From Prado023 sp963818445 (GTDB lineage Bacteria; Actinomycetota; Actinomycetes; S36-B12; CAIYMF01): DNA of 64,000 bases. The stretch is from positions 1 to 64,000 of the forward strand of contig CAWFSG010000001.1 in the NCBI GenBank assembly GCA_963818445.1, given 5' to 3'. Below, one piece after another: positions 38,368 through 47,556 of the stretch (the first letter of the stretch is position 1; each line of letters begins with the position of its first letter). Below the pieces are notes generated by a model. The model saw only the letters and a program-made list of their open reading frames with translations, made no database searches and was not told where the DNA came from. A program made the translations under genes and the position numbers.

Positions 38368-38856
38368 GCGAGCTGCGCACCGAGGGCCGCCACGAGTGCC
38401 GCGGAGTCCACGGTGAACGCGGTCCCACTGACCCCTCCGCCGATCGACACCGGTCCGCTGGGGATCGTGGCATCGGCGATGACCGGCCAGCCTCCGCAAC
38501 GACCCGAGCGGGGTGATCGTCCCGCGTGGGTACCCGGTGACCGCCAGGGCGACCTCCGCGCTGGGCATCGACAGGCGGCTCACCCCCAGGAGGGCGCGAA
38601 GCTTGGGCCAGCTGATGGTGCGTCCACCGGGCACCAGCACGAAGAGGAAGTCGTCGTCCGCACGTCGGACGACCATGGACTTCAGCAGCCGTCCGGGATC
38701 CAGACCCCGGGCGGCAGCTGCCTGCTCGAGGCTGGTCACATGACCGTGATGAGTCACCGCGAAGGCGATCCCGGTCGCGCTGATGGCCGCGTATGCGCGC
38801 TCGGCCGGAGTGTCACCGATCGCCGCCCCCTCGGCGTCCCGGGATTCAGCCCCCAT
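38343..38856 (-). CDS. YbaK/EbsC-type aminoacyl-tRNA deacylase-like protein, frameshifted
   Basis: About 170 aa after removing one inserted base near 38493. The fold is that of ProX/YbaK editing domains: VTHHGHVTSLEQAA, GLDPGRLLKSMVVR with the conserved Lys, FVLVPGGRTISWPKLR, and after the repaired shift PVIADATIPSGPVSIGGG. Family members hydrolyse mischarged tRNAs. ATG 38856 overlaps the preceding SHOCT gene by 11 nt, so the two are coupled. Confidence 0.85.
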
Positions 38857-39448
38857 GGACGATCCGCGCCTTCATGATCTCGAACTCCTCGGGGGTGATC
38901 ACGCCGAGGTCCCTGAGCTCGGCGAGGTGCTGCAGCTCCTGGGCAGGTGACGGTGCGGAGAGGGGGGCACTCGTGGGCGTGGGGGAGTTCGCCGCCGCGA
39001 TCAGGGTGCGCAAGGACTGCGCCGCGGACGCCGCGGCGTCGTATGGGGGCGCCACCGGGATGGCGTTGGGCGCCTTGAACGGGTCCCGCTCGTGCTGGCC
39101 GCGCAGGCGCCGGGACCGACCCACGTGACTGCTGGCCTCGAGCACGACAGCGCCCGCTCTTCCGCCGAGGTTGGTCTGGACCCCTGTCAGGTGCGCGTAG
39201 TCCCAGCTGATCATCTCGGTGGTGAACAGCGCCCCTCCGGCTGCGCCCTTCTTGAACACGAACGCCCGTCGCGCGGTGCCGATGATCGCCTGATCGCGCT
39301 CGCCGAGGATGACGACCCGGACGACTTCCCCGGGGAGCATGTCGCGCGCCAGCGCTTCGAGGGCCTTGCGGTGCAGGCCGGTGAGGTCGACCGTGGTCTG
39401 CACCGGGCGCGGCGTGCCCGGTCGTCCGGCGGAGGGGTTGGACGACAT
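38846..39448 (-). CDS. SHOCT-domain protein with PH-like domain
   Basis: 200 aa from ATG 39448. Residues 15-115 look like a PH-type beta domain (DMLPGEVVRVVILGERDQAIIGT...AFVFKKG), with a Ser/Pro-rich middle, and the last 32 residues are a SHOCT motif (LQHLAELRDLGVITPEEFEIMKAR). SHOCT tails occur in many actinobacterial proteins and may aid oligomerisation. An in-frame ATG at 39460 directly follows AAGGAG with no spacing and is less likely. Function unknown; coupled to ybaK. Confidence 0.7.
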   Translation of the reverse strand: MSSNPSAGRPGTPRPVQTTVDLTGLHRKALEALARDMLPGEVVRVVILGERDQAIIGTARRAFVFKKGAAGGALFTTEMISWDYAHLTGVQTNLGGRAGAVVLEASSHVGRSRRLRGQHERDPFKAPNAIPVAPPYDAAASAAQSLRTLIAAANSPTPTSAPLSAPSPAQELQHLAELRDLGVITPEEFEIMKARIVHGG

Positions 39449-39523
39449 CGGCGGGAACATCTCCTTCGATCGCTGGATCACTCCCGCGCGACACTACACA
39501 CCAGCATCGACGGGCACGCGGCC

Positions 39524-40276
39524 TCACCGAAGCAGGAACAGGCCCCTGAGGTACTCGCGCAGTGACTCGGCATCGACCGCCACGCGCTGGTAGCCATCTC
39601 CCTCCGGTGAGCGGGCGACGAGGTCAACACGGGTCTCGCCGGTGCGCAGGACGATCGACTCGACCACCAGGCGGGTGCCGGTCTCGCGACGGGGGACCCG
39701 ATGGATCAGCTGCCAGCGAGCCGGTGCCGCCGCGGCCACGCGGCGGAGCTCCGCATCGGTGATCCGTACCGGTTCCTCCGCACCCTCAGGGATCTTCGCC
39801 TTCCCGTCGATCAGGCGATCGGCCACCACGTCGGCGATCCCGCCGACCGAGTACATCGACAGGCGGTGCAGGCCCAGGGCGTCGATGCGGTCGATGCCCA
39901 CCACGCCGTTGCCGAACAGGGAGATCAGCCAGCGCCACGGCGCGTCGGCCGGGCCCTCGTGACCCCGCCGGATGTCCAGCGTGCCCACGCTGGTCGCCAC
40001 CAGGGCAACGATGAGGCCGAGGTCACCGACGACCTCCGCAGCAGCTTCGCCCGGCACCCGGTGCAGCACGCCGCGGGCGGCCAACGAGCGCACGGCCTCG
40101 GCGAGCACGGCCTCCTCGACACCGGCCAGCGCGGGGACGTCGCCGAGGACCACGGCCATCTCCGCCTGCGTGAACGCCCCCATGTCGACCGGCCCGGTGG
40201 CCACCAGGTCGGCCACGTCGGCGAGCTGCTTGTCGGCAATCCCGCCCGGGGACCCGGGCTGATCGGTGGCCGTCAT
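39524..40276 (-). CDS. Uncharacterised protein, second of a coupled pair
   Basis: 250 aa, soluble, Ala-rich. The N-terminal 80 residues suggest a helical or winged-helix fold (VDMGAFTQAEMAVVLGD, LAAEAVRSLAARGVLHR-like). The C-terminal part alternates short strands and ends with a helix (SLREYLRGLFLL). The shape vaguely recalls EspG-type proteins, but no motif confirms this. Its ATG (40276) overlaps the preceding gene's stop as ATGA, so it is translated together with it. I do not recognise the family. Confidence 0.6.
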   Translation of the reverse strand: MTATDQPGSPGGIADKQLADVADLVATGPVDMGAFTQAEMAVVLGDVPALAGVEEAVLAEAVRSLAARGVLHRVPGEAAAEVVGDLGLIVALVATSVGTLDIRRGHEGPADAPWRWLISLFGNGVVGIDRIDALGLHRLSMYSVGGIADVVADRLIDGKAKIPEGAEEPVRITDAELRRVAAAAPARWQLIHRVPRRETGTRLVVESIVLRTGETRVDLVARSPEGDGYQRVAVDAESLREYLRGLFLLR

Positions 40277-41271
40277 GGGAGGTCCTCCTCGATTCCGACG
40301 AACACGGGTCGCGTCGCGGAGGCGTCCTGGACGACGGCGCCGACGGACATCGGGCTGGCCCCGACCATCACCTCGACCGTCTCCGCCTCGCCCTGCGGGG
40401 GATCGGCGAACTCGCCCACGGCCGCGGCGTCGAGCAGCGCCTGCACCGCGGGCCGCATCTGCGCCTCGGCCCGCACGATCGGCAGCGACCCGAACAGGCC
40501 CAGGCCGAGCTCATCCTTGTAGGCGGAGTCGGGCAGCAGGTCCTCCGGATGCGCGGGGATCGGTGCCCCGAACAGGTCCCCGAGGGGGCCGACCGGCTCG
40601 ATCTCCGGCGAGAGGACATCCGACCAGCGGTCCTGGGTGTCGGGTGACATGGTCAGGTCGGCCCGGCGGCGCGCGAAGGCAGCGAGCGCCTGACCGGCAG
40701 CGCGACTCGGAGTGGTGTTCGGCGGGCGCAGCAGCATCGGCCGGGTGTCCACGTGCGCCGACAGGCCCCAGGGGCCGACGTTCTTCCCGGTGATCCGGTA
40801 CAGGACGTAGTCACGGATGTGCACGGCATCCGACCACGTGGGCAGCTTCCCCCACTGGAACGTGGCCTTGGTGCGCTCCAGCTGGACCCACGTCCCGACG
40901 GCCGCCTTGCCGTGCAGGGATTCGCGCACCAGGGGACCGTCGAGGCCGTAGTCCGGCGTGACCTTCTTGTCCACGGTCCGGTGGTGGCTGGACATCCGGC
41001 GGCGGCTGCTCGGGAAGATCCAGCGCTCGTACAGGTCGTCGTCGCCAACCAGGACGTGCGCGCCCTGCAGGAGGCCCACGAGGTCGGGGATGGACATCCC
41101 GCGCTCCACCAGGTCGGACATGACGCGGACCTCGGCGTCGGTGGCGTGCTCCACGGCAACAGCCAGCTTGGGGGAGAAGTCCCCGGCCGAGGCGGCGACC
41201 TTGACCAGGAGCGCCAGCCGCCGACGCTCGGTCTCCGGCGAGCGGGTGTCGACCGCCTCGGTACTCGCCAT
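40273..41271 (-). CDS. Uncharacterised protein, first of a coupled pair
   Basis: 332 aa from ATG 41271 with GGAGGA 8 nt upstream. Soluble. Features: an N-terminal helical part, a basic patch IFPSSRRRMSSHHRT, then WVQLERTKATFQW, an aromatic and charged segment VHIRDYVLYRITGKNVGPWG, and an acidic C-terminus. No signal peptide or membrane segment and no known motif. Translationally coupled to the 250-aa partner. Could be part of a structural or secretion-related complex; this is a guess from pairing only. Confidence 0.6.
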   Translation of the reverse strand: MASTEAVDTRSPETERRRLALLVKVAASAGDFSPKLAVAVEHATDAEVRVMSDLVERGMSIPDLVGLLQGAHVLVGDDDLYERWIFPSSRRRMSSHHRTVDKKVTPDYGLDGPLVRESLHGKAAVGTWVQLERTKATFQWGKLPTWSDAVHIRDYVLYRITGKNVGPWGLSAHVDTRPMLLRPPNTTPSRAAGQALAAFARRRADLTMSPDTQDRWSDVLSPEIEPVGPLGDLFGAPIPAHPEDLLPDSAYKDELGLGLFGSLPIVRAEAQMRPAVQALLDAAAVGEFADPPQGEAETVEVMVGASPMSVGAVVQDASATRPVFVGIEEDLP

Positions 41272-41399
41272 GCCGGTGTTCCTCCCTGTGCGGTTCGCAC
41301 TATCGCAGAACCGGCTCGGGGGTGTCAGCACGGCGGCGGAGGTGCGAGGGCCCGACTCCTCGCGCCCGTCTGCACGCTCGGCTGGCCTAGGGTGCACCC

Positions 41400-41849
41400 A
41401 TGCTGTCCGTGAGTGCCTACCCCCAGCAGTACATCGATGAGGCCCGCGCGCGGATCGCCGGACAGAGGTCGGCGTTCGCCGCACTGGCCCACGAAGTCCG
41501 TCGGTCCGGCGCAGGCCCCGGGGGTGCCGCGGCCGCGCTGGACGCGCTCGAACCGGAGTACTTCGCGAACCTCGTGATCGCCCTCGACAGCCACTTCGTC
41601 CACCGGAGCCGCGGCCAGGAGCGCAAGGACGGCAACGCCATGAACGAGGTCCGCGTGCTGGTCAGCTCCATCCAGCACCACGACTCGATCATGACCGCGG
41701 AGAAGGGCATCAGGCTCGACCCAGCACGATCCGTCCTGGGAATCCAGTACGGCGATCGGGTCCGCATCGACGCCGAGGGCTTCGAACGACTGGCGGGGGC
41801 GTTCTTCGAGGCCCTGGAGGCGACCTACTCCGAGCCGAACCGGGGCTGA
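41400..41849 (+). CDS. Conserved actinobacterial protein of unknown function
   Basis: 149 aa. Resembles a conserved family in actinobacteria with the segments YPQQYIDEARARI, EPEYFANLVIALDSHFVHRSRGQERKDGNAMNEVRVL split over two helices, and EKGIRLDPARSVLGIQYGDRVRI. The pattern is mainly helical with conserved His and Arg in the middle. No catalytic function is known. It is divergent from the unknown pair at 40.3-41.3 kb. Confidence 0.7.
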   Translation: MLSVSAYPQQYIDEARARIAGQRSAFAALAHEVRRSGAGPGGAAAALDALEPEYFANLVIALDSHFVHRSRGQERKDGNAMNEVRVLVSSIQHHDSIMTAEKGIRLDPARSVLGIQYGDRVRIDAEGFERLAGAFFEALEATYSEPNRG

Positions 41850-41854
41850 GGAAC

Positions 41855-43104
41855 CTACGGGCAGGCGTAGTTGTGGTCCAGCCCGTTCATCAGGTACTGG
41901 GTGACCGTGACCGTCCCGCCGGTCAGCGGGGACTGCGCGCAGTTGGCCTGGGCGCCTTCGAGGCTTGTGGCGCCGGCGAGCCAGCTCGGCAGGCCGTTGA
42001 GGTTGCTGGGGCCGGGGATCGCAGTGCCGCTCTGGACAGCCCCGAGCGCGCCCACGATCTCGCCCCACTGGTAGCCGGTGGAGTAGATGCCCACACCGGC
42101 GGCGTGCAGCACGTCGAGGTAGTAGTGGGTCATCCCCTCGAGAACCGCGCGGTTGGCGGCCTTGTCCGGTCCCCAGCTGTTCTCGGTCTCGACGTCGAGC
42201 CACCAGAAGAAGGATGCAGGATTGGGAACTCCGCGCGTGGGGAGCCCGTTGTCGTAGGCCTTGGCGTATCCGTAGATGTAGGAACAGGCGGCACTGTCAC
42301 CACCGGTGCACGTCCCGTACGGGTTGGGCACAGGCTCAGCGGAGCCGTCCGGGTAGGTGTTGGACGTCGGCCACCACGAGGCGACGGACGCAGCCGGATT
42401 GGCCGTGTTCACGTACAGGGCCACACGCGGCTGGCTGGTGACGCCGCTCGATCCCGAGGCCCAGGTCAGTTGCGGGCCGAGGCAGGGGTTGGTGTTGTTC
42501 GCAAGGCCCCCGTTGACGCCGACCACAGCGAACGCGGCGTCGCTCGGCAGAGTGGTTCCGCACTGCGGCCAGGACACGTCGTATCCGACCGGTGTCGGCG
42601 GGGGGAGGGCCGGTGCCGTCACCACGGGTAGTGGCGCGGGCTCAGGTGCCAGCTGCGCCGGAGGCGCGAGGACGGGGACGATGACCGGGGAGGCGACGGG
42701 CGGTGCTTCCGCCACGACCCACGGGCTGGCAGCCAGCCGAGAGTCGCCCTGGCCCGCACACGGATCGACCTCGCACCTGTGGGCAGCGTGACCGTCGCCC
42801 GGCCCTTGCGGAGCTTCTTCGTCACGACGCGCTTGGCGCCTTTGGCGGTCCGGTACGCGACTCGGATCTTCTTGGCGTTCGAGGTCGCCCTGACCTGGGG
42901 CCGCCCGGTCGCCGACAGGCCCAGGGTGGCGCTCAGGGAGGCCCGGGGCTTGCGCGTCGCAGTGAGCACCGCGGTCGATGGCGCGCTCACCGCCGTCGCG
43001 AGTGTGGCGCCGGCCGTCGAGGGCTGCACGGCTCCGGCGGGCATCGCGGGCATGGCCAGGCAGGCTGCCAGGACGGCGGCAACTACTGCGATTCGCCTGC
43101 GCAT
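41855..43104 (-). CDS. Secreted DUF1906 (Rv2525c-like glycoside-hydrolase fold) protein, frameshifted
   Basis: About 415 aa with one frame change near 42730 (one missing or two extra bases). ATG 43104 begins a signal peptide (MRRRIAVVAAVLAACLAMPA...AGA). A basic beta-rich domain of about 90 residues follows, then a long Pro/Val/Ala linker, then from VGYDVSWPQCG a TIM-barrel-like DUF1906 domain with FFWWLDVETENSWG and VGIYSTGYQWGEI. Rv2525c-like proteins are exported, often by Tat, and are thought to act at the cell wall. No hydrolase activity can be claimed. Confidence 0.75.
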
Positions 43105-43209
43105 CAACGTCCCCGTCTCACATGTGGGCGATCGGCAGCCCACGCACAACCAGTGTAAGGCAGTGACGTGACCGGGCGGTCAGCCGCGAACTGGTCGACA
43201 ATCGCTCCC

Positions 43210-45237
43210 GTGGCCAACCGTCTGGGCGATGCCCTCTCCCCGTACCTGCGTCAGCACGCCGACAATCCGGTGGACTGGTGGCCGTGGTGCGACGAGGCCT
43301 TCGAGGAGGCCCGCGCACGTGACGTCCCGGTCCTGCTGTCGGTCGGGTACGCGGCCTGCCACTGGTGCCACGTGATGGCCCACGAGTCGTTCGAGGACGA
43401 GCGCACCGCCGCGCTGATGAACGAGCGCTACGTCAGCATCAAGGTGGACCGCGAGGAGCGCCCCGACATCGACGCGGTCTACATGGAGGCCACCCAGGCG
43501 CTGACCGGCCGGGGCGGGTGGCCGATGACGGTCTTCCTCGACCACGACGGGCGGGCCTTCCTGGCGGGCACGTACTTCCCGCCGGTGGCGCACGGCGGGA
43601 TGCCCTCGTTCACCGACGTCCTGCGGGGAGTGGATCGGACCTGGCGCGAGGACCGCGCGCGCGTCTCCGGGGCGGCCCAGCAGATCCACGACGTGCTCGC
43701 ACGCCCGGTGCCCGCGCCCGGAACGCCTGGCCAGGAGCCGACTCTCCGCGACGTCAGTGCAGCGCTGGACGTCCTGGCCGCCCAGTTCGACCCGGCCAGC
43801 GGCGGGTTCGGGGGAGCGCCGAAGTTCCCGCCCTCGATGGTGCTGGAGTTCCTGCTGCGGGTGGACGCCCTGACCCGCGCCGAGGGCCGGCCGGACCACC
43901 GAGCCCTGGCGATGGCAGAGCGCACGATGCGGGCCATGGCCCGCGGTGGCATGTACGACCAGCTGGCCGGCGGCTTCGCGCGCTACAGCGTGGACGCCGA
44001 CTGGGTGGTGCCGCACTTCGAGAAGATGCTCTACGACAACGCCCTGCTCCTGCGCGTGTACCTGCACTGGTGGCGCGCCACCGACGACCCGCTGGCTCGG
44101 CGGATCGCAACCCAGACCGCGCAGTTCCTGATGGACGACCTGCGCACGGCCGAGGGCGGATTCGCCTCCGCCCTGGACGCGGACAGCGAGGGGCGCGAGG
44201 GCGCCTGCTACGTCTGGACCCGGCGACAGCTGGGCGAGGTGCTCGGCCCCGAGGAGGGCGCCTGGGTCGCCGACCTGTGCGGCGTCACCCAGGCAGGGAC
44301 GTTCGAGCGTGGGGCGTCGGTGCTCCAGTTGCGCTCGGACCCCGAGGACCCGCAGCGGTGGGCGTCCGCCCGCGCCGCACTGCTCGACGCCCGGCGCACC
44401 CGGGAGCAGCCGGCTCGCGACGACAAGGTCGTGACAGCCTGGAACGGCCTGGCGATCGCCGCGCTGGCCGAGGCGGGGGCGCTCCTCGAGCAGCCCGCGT
44501 GGATCGACGCGGCCGTCTCCTGCGCCGAACTCCTCGTCCGGTCGCACTGGGACCCCGCGACCGGTCGCCTGGCACGGATCTCGCTGGGCGGGCGGGTCAG
44601 CGCCGATGCCGCGGGGGTGCTGGAGGACTACGCCGACCTCGCGGAGGGGCTCCTGGCGCTCTACCAGGTGACCGGCGACGAGCGCTGGTTCGCCACCGCG
44701 CGGGAGCTGCTCGACGTCGTCCTCGACCGGTTCACAGACGGCGCGGGTGGCTTCTTCGACACGGCTTCGGACGCTCCCCGCCTGGTGCGTCGGCCGCGGG
44801 ACCCCAGCGACGGCGTCACCCCGTCGGGTGCCTCGGGGGCTGCCCACGCGCTGCTCACCCTCGGGGCGCTCACCGGCGACTCCCGGTACCTCGCGGCTGC
44901 GGATGCCGCACTGGCGACCCTGATGCCGCTCGCGGTCACCTCCCCGCGGTTCACCGGGTGGACCTGGTCGGCGATCACAGCGCGCCTGGCCGGGCCGTTC
45001 CAGGTCGCCATCGTCCTGCCCCCCGAAGCCGAGGGATCAGACCTGCATCGCGTGGCCCTGGCCTCCACGTCGCCGGGGCTGGTCGTGGCGGTGGGGGAGG
45101 AGGGGAACTCGACGGTGCCGCTCCTGCGGGATCGCCCCGCCCTCGGCGGGAAGCCGACGGCCTACCCGTGTCGTGGTTTCGTGTGCGACCTACCGGTCAC
45201 TGGTGGCCAGGCGCTGGCGAGGGCTCTGGGCGGCTGA
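43210..45237 (+). CDS. Thioredoxin-domain/six-hairpin protein of the YyaL (DUF255) family
   Basis: 675 aa from GTG 43210, chosen because family members begin MANRLxxxxSPYLxQHxxNPVDW; GTG 43168 is in frame. The N-terminal thioredoxin-like domain (1-160) has SVGYAACHWCHVM (CxxC) and GRGGWPMTVFL. The rest is an (alpha/alpha)6-type domain with GGMYDQLAGGFARYSVDADWVVPHFEKMLYDNA in pieces, and ALDADSEGREGACYVW. A relative to human SPATA20; enzymatic role unknown. The 3' end overlaps the convergent beta-lactamase-fold gene by 41 nt. Confidence 0.9.
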   Translation: MANRLGDALSPYLRQHADNPVDWWPWCDEAFEEARARDVPVLLSVGYAACHWCHVMAHESFEDERTAALMNERYVSIKVDREERPDIDAVYMEATQALTGRGGWPMTVFLDHDGRAFLAGTYFPPVAHGGMPSFTDVLRGVDRTWREDRARVSGAAQQIHDVLARPVPAPGTPGQEPTLRDVSAALDVLAAQFDPASGGFGGAPKFPPSMVLEFLLRVDALTRAEGRPDHRALAMAERTMRAMARGGMYDQLAGGFARYSVDADWVVPHFEKMLYDNALLLRVYLHWWRATDDPLARRIATQTAQFLMDDLRTAEGGFASALDADSEGREGACYVWTRRQLGEVLGPEEGAWVADLCGVTQAGTFERGASVLQLRSDPEDPQRWASARAALLDARRTREQPARDDKVVTAWNGLAIAALAEAGALLEQPAWIDAAVSCAELLVRSHWDPATGRLARISLGGRVSADAAGVLEDYADLAEGLLALYQVTGDERWFATARELLDVVLDRFTDGAGGFFDTASDAPRLVRRPRDPSDGVTPSGASGAAHALLTLGALTGDSRYLAAADAALATLMPLAVTSPRFTGWTWSAITARLAGPFQVAIVLPPEAEGSDLHRVALASTSPGLVVAVGEEGNSTVPLLRDRPALGGKPTAYPCRGFVCDLPVTGGQALARALGG

Positions 45238-46222
45238 CGCTGGTCGGACCCGGTGCGGTTGCCTCCGACCTCGGGTTGAGCAGCATGCCGGCCGCGCGCG
45301 CGGTCCCTCGCCGGCCGTCCCCGAGGACGACCACGGCTGTCCCCGAGTGCCGTTCGAGGCGGACCTCGCTGCGCGCCCCGAGAGTCCCGCCGTCATGCAT
45401 CAGCAGGTCCCCGTCGCCCAGCAGGAACCAGCCCAGCCCCACGCCCAACCGGCCGCGTTCCGACCGCGGCCTCAGCGTCTCGGTGATCGCCTGCTCCAGT
45501 GGCCCCCCGCCGTCGCGGACCGTCTCCAGGAAGGTGAGCAGGTCAGTGGCCGACGCGCGCAGGCCGCCCGCCCCGGCCATGGCCGCCAGGTGCCAGGGCG
45601 CCACCGGCTTGCCGCGGTGATGGCCCTGGTGCAGGGGAGTGTCCTCGAACGAGGCGGACCCGAGCCCGAGCGGCTCGATCACCCGAGTCATCAGCGCCAT
45701 CTCGTAGCCCACTCCGGTCGCCCGTCCCAGCAGCATTCCGAGCAGCCCGACGCCGAAGTTCGAGTAGCGCACGGGAGCCTGGCCCGGGGTGCCGCGCACA
45801 CGCGTCTGCGCCAGGGCTGCGAGGAGCCGGTCCTCGTCGATGTCGGCGTAGGGGTCGGCCAGCGCGGTGCGGGACATGCTCCTGGCCATGACGCCCGGTG
45901 GCAGCCGGGGCAGCCCGGACCGATGGCAGGCCAGGTGCTCGAGGGTGATCGCGGCCACCCCGCGCGAGAGGCGGGTCCCCTCCGGGACGTGGTCCGCGAC
46001 TGTGTCCGCCAGGCCCACCTCGCCGGTCCTCGCGAGCTCGGCCAGCAGCAGGGACGTGAACACCTTGGTCACGGACCCGATCTCGCAGCGGGCGTCGGGC
46101 TCCCCGGCGTGCTGGCGACCTTCAGGGGTCGACACGGCGACGATCGGGTCGATGTGACCTCGACCGACCAGGTACTGGTGGGCGGCTCCGACGCGCTCGG
46201 GCCATGCCAGGGGTGTCGACAC
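45197..46222 (-). CDS. Serine hydrolase, class C beta-lactamase fold
   Basis: 341 aa. Catalytic SxxK as S50-V-T-K53, the YxN motif in VRYSNFG, and the third motif as HDGGT. There is no signal peptide, so it is more likely a cytosolic esterase or peptidase of the serine-hydrolase/beta-lactamase-related group than a resistance enzyme. ATG 46222. Its 3' end overlaps the YyaL gene. Confidence 0.87.
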   Translation of the reverse strand: MSTPLAWPERVGAAHQYLVGRGHIDPIVAVSTPEGRQHAGEPDARCEIGSVTKVFTSLLLAELARTGEVGLADTVADHVPEGTRLSRGVAAITLEHLACHRSGLPRLPPGVMARSMSRTALADPYADIDEDRLLAALAQTRVRGTPGQAPVRYSNFGVGLLGMLLGRATGVGYEMALMTRVIEPLGLGSASFEDTPLHQGHHRGKPVAPWHLAAMAGAGGLRASATDLLTFLETVRDGGGPLEQAITETLRPRSERGRLGVGLGWFLLGDGDLLMHDGGTLGARSEVRLERHSGTAVVVLGDGRRGTARAAGMLLNPRSEATAPGPTSVSRPEPSPAPGHQ

Positions 46223-46404
46223 GGGCTTCCTTCTCGGACAACCCCCGTGCGGCCGACTGGCCGTCTGGGTGCCACCGTATCGCGACCGGCCACTTTACGC
46301 GGACCTGACATCGGCCTCCCCGACGGTTCACGTCTGCTGTGCTGCACTTGGCTCACAGCGTGCGAGGGGGACTACCCGCGCGGCATAGACAGGAGGCGCC
46401 ATCG

Positions 46405-46950
46405 ATGATCGCAGTCGCAGGCAGGGTGGTCAGCGAGGGGTCCGGAGGACCGTTCGACCTGATCAACGGGATCCCGGTTCACCCGCTCGTGGTGCACGCA
46501 GCCGTGGTGCTCGTCCCCCTGACCGCCCTGGGGCTGATCGCGATGGCGATCTGGCCCCGCTTCTCCGCGCGGTACGGCTGGCTGGTGGTCGCCTCTGGCG
46601 TGGTTGCTGCCGGGTCGAGCTTCGCGGCGAAGGAGTCCGGTGAGGTCCTCGAGGGTCGCGTGGGGGAGCCGGGCTTCGACCACGCGGAGCTCGGCGACCT
46701 GATGCCGATCTTCGCGGCTGTCCTGCTGATCGCGGTGGTCGTGTTGTGGCTCATCGATCGCAGCGCACCGGCCGAGGGCCCGGCGCCTCGTCGTGGGCTG
46801 CGGATCACGGTGGCGATCGTCGGCGTGCTGATCGCCTTGGGCAACCTGCTCTGGGTGATCCGGGTCGGTGACTCGGGCGCCAAGTCCGTGTGGTCCGGCA
46901 GGGTGTCGGCGTCTGCCTCCCAGGGCAGTTCCGACGACGGGGACGAGTAG
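46405..46950 (+). CDS. DUF2231-like membrane protein
   Basis: 181 aa with four hydrophobic segments. The opening DLINGIPVHPLVVHAAVVLVPL is the DUF2231 signature, with the His pair in HPLVVH. DUF2231 proteins are predicted redox- or haem-linked membrane proteins, but this is not established here. ATG 46405 has AGGAGG 8 nt upstream. It faces the beta-lactamase-fold gene across 182 bp that contains both promoters and no other gene. Confidence 0.83.
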   Translation: MIAVAGRVVSEGSGGPFDLINGIPVHPLVVHAAVVLVPLTALGLIAMAIWPRFSARYGWLVVASGVVAAGSSFAAKESGEVLEGRVGEPGFDHAELGDLMPIFAAVLLIAVVVLWLIDRSAPAEGPAPRRGLRITVAIVGVLIALGNLLWVIRVGDSGAKSVWSGRVSASASQGSSDDGDE

Positions 46951-47000
46951 CCGGGCTGACCCGAGGGCGATCGCGCCCACCGCGAGTGCCAGGTCCCGGC

Positions 47001-47438
47001 TCAGCCGCGCAGCTCGGTGACGGCCTTGTCGATGCGGCGCGCCCGGGTCTCGGGCGTCTTGGCTCCCTCGACGGAGAGCACGATCCGCCGCTTGTTGCTG
47101 TAGGACAGCTGCTCGAAGGCTGCCTGAGCTGCCGGGTCCCCCGCCAGTGCGGAGGTCACGTCCTCAGGGACCTCGACCTCCCGCGGGGCGTCATCCACCT
47201 CGATGTCGACGGCCACCTCCTGTCCGGCCGTCACCCCGGCGGCCTCGCGGTGCTCCGCGGCCAGGGGGAGCATGTAGGCGCCGTTGTAGGCGGCGATCGT
47301 GCTGCGATAGGAGTGCCCGCCGATCGTCACGACGACAGGCACCCGCTTGCCGCGCCCCAGCCCGAGCACGACCTCCTCGGGTACGGGGATGCCGGTCGCG
47401 GTCTTGCCACCGAGTTCGATGGTCGCGGTGAACTGCAT
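47001..47438 (-). CDS. DUF1905/YdeI-type protein
   Basis: 145 aa. N-terminal DUF1905 barrel (QFTATIELGGKTATGIPVPEEV, GKRVPVVVTIGGHSYRSTIA) and C-terminal bacteriocin-protection YdeI/OmpD-associated segment (LAGDPAAQAAFEQLSYSNKRR, RARRIDKAV). Found widely in actinobacteria as a small cytosolic protein of unknown biochemical function. It converges with the DUF2231 gene, with 50 bp between stops. Confidence 0.85.
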   Translation of the reverse strand: MQFTATIELGGKTATGIPVPEEVVLGLGRGKRVPVVVTIGGHSYRSTIAAYNGAYMLPLAAEHREAAGVTAGQEVAVDIEVDDAPREVEVPEDVTSALAGDPAAQAAFEQLSYSNKRRIVLSVEGAKTPETRARRIDKAVTELRG

Positions 47439-47556
47439 GGGCGGCAGTATGGCCGACTTCCGTCGGCGAGGACCGGTACCGGGTGACCTTCGGCCCTTCG
47501 AAGGACGGTGCGGCGCGAGTTGACTGGGGTGGAATCGCCCGCCCAGGAGGCCCAGC

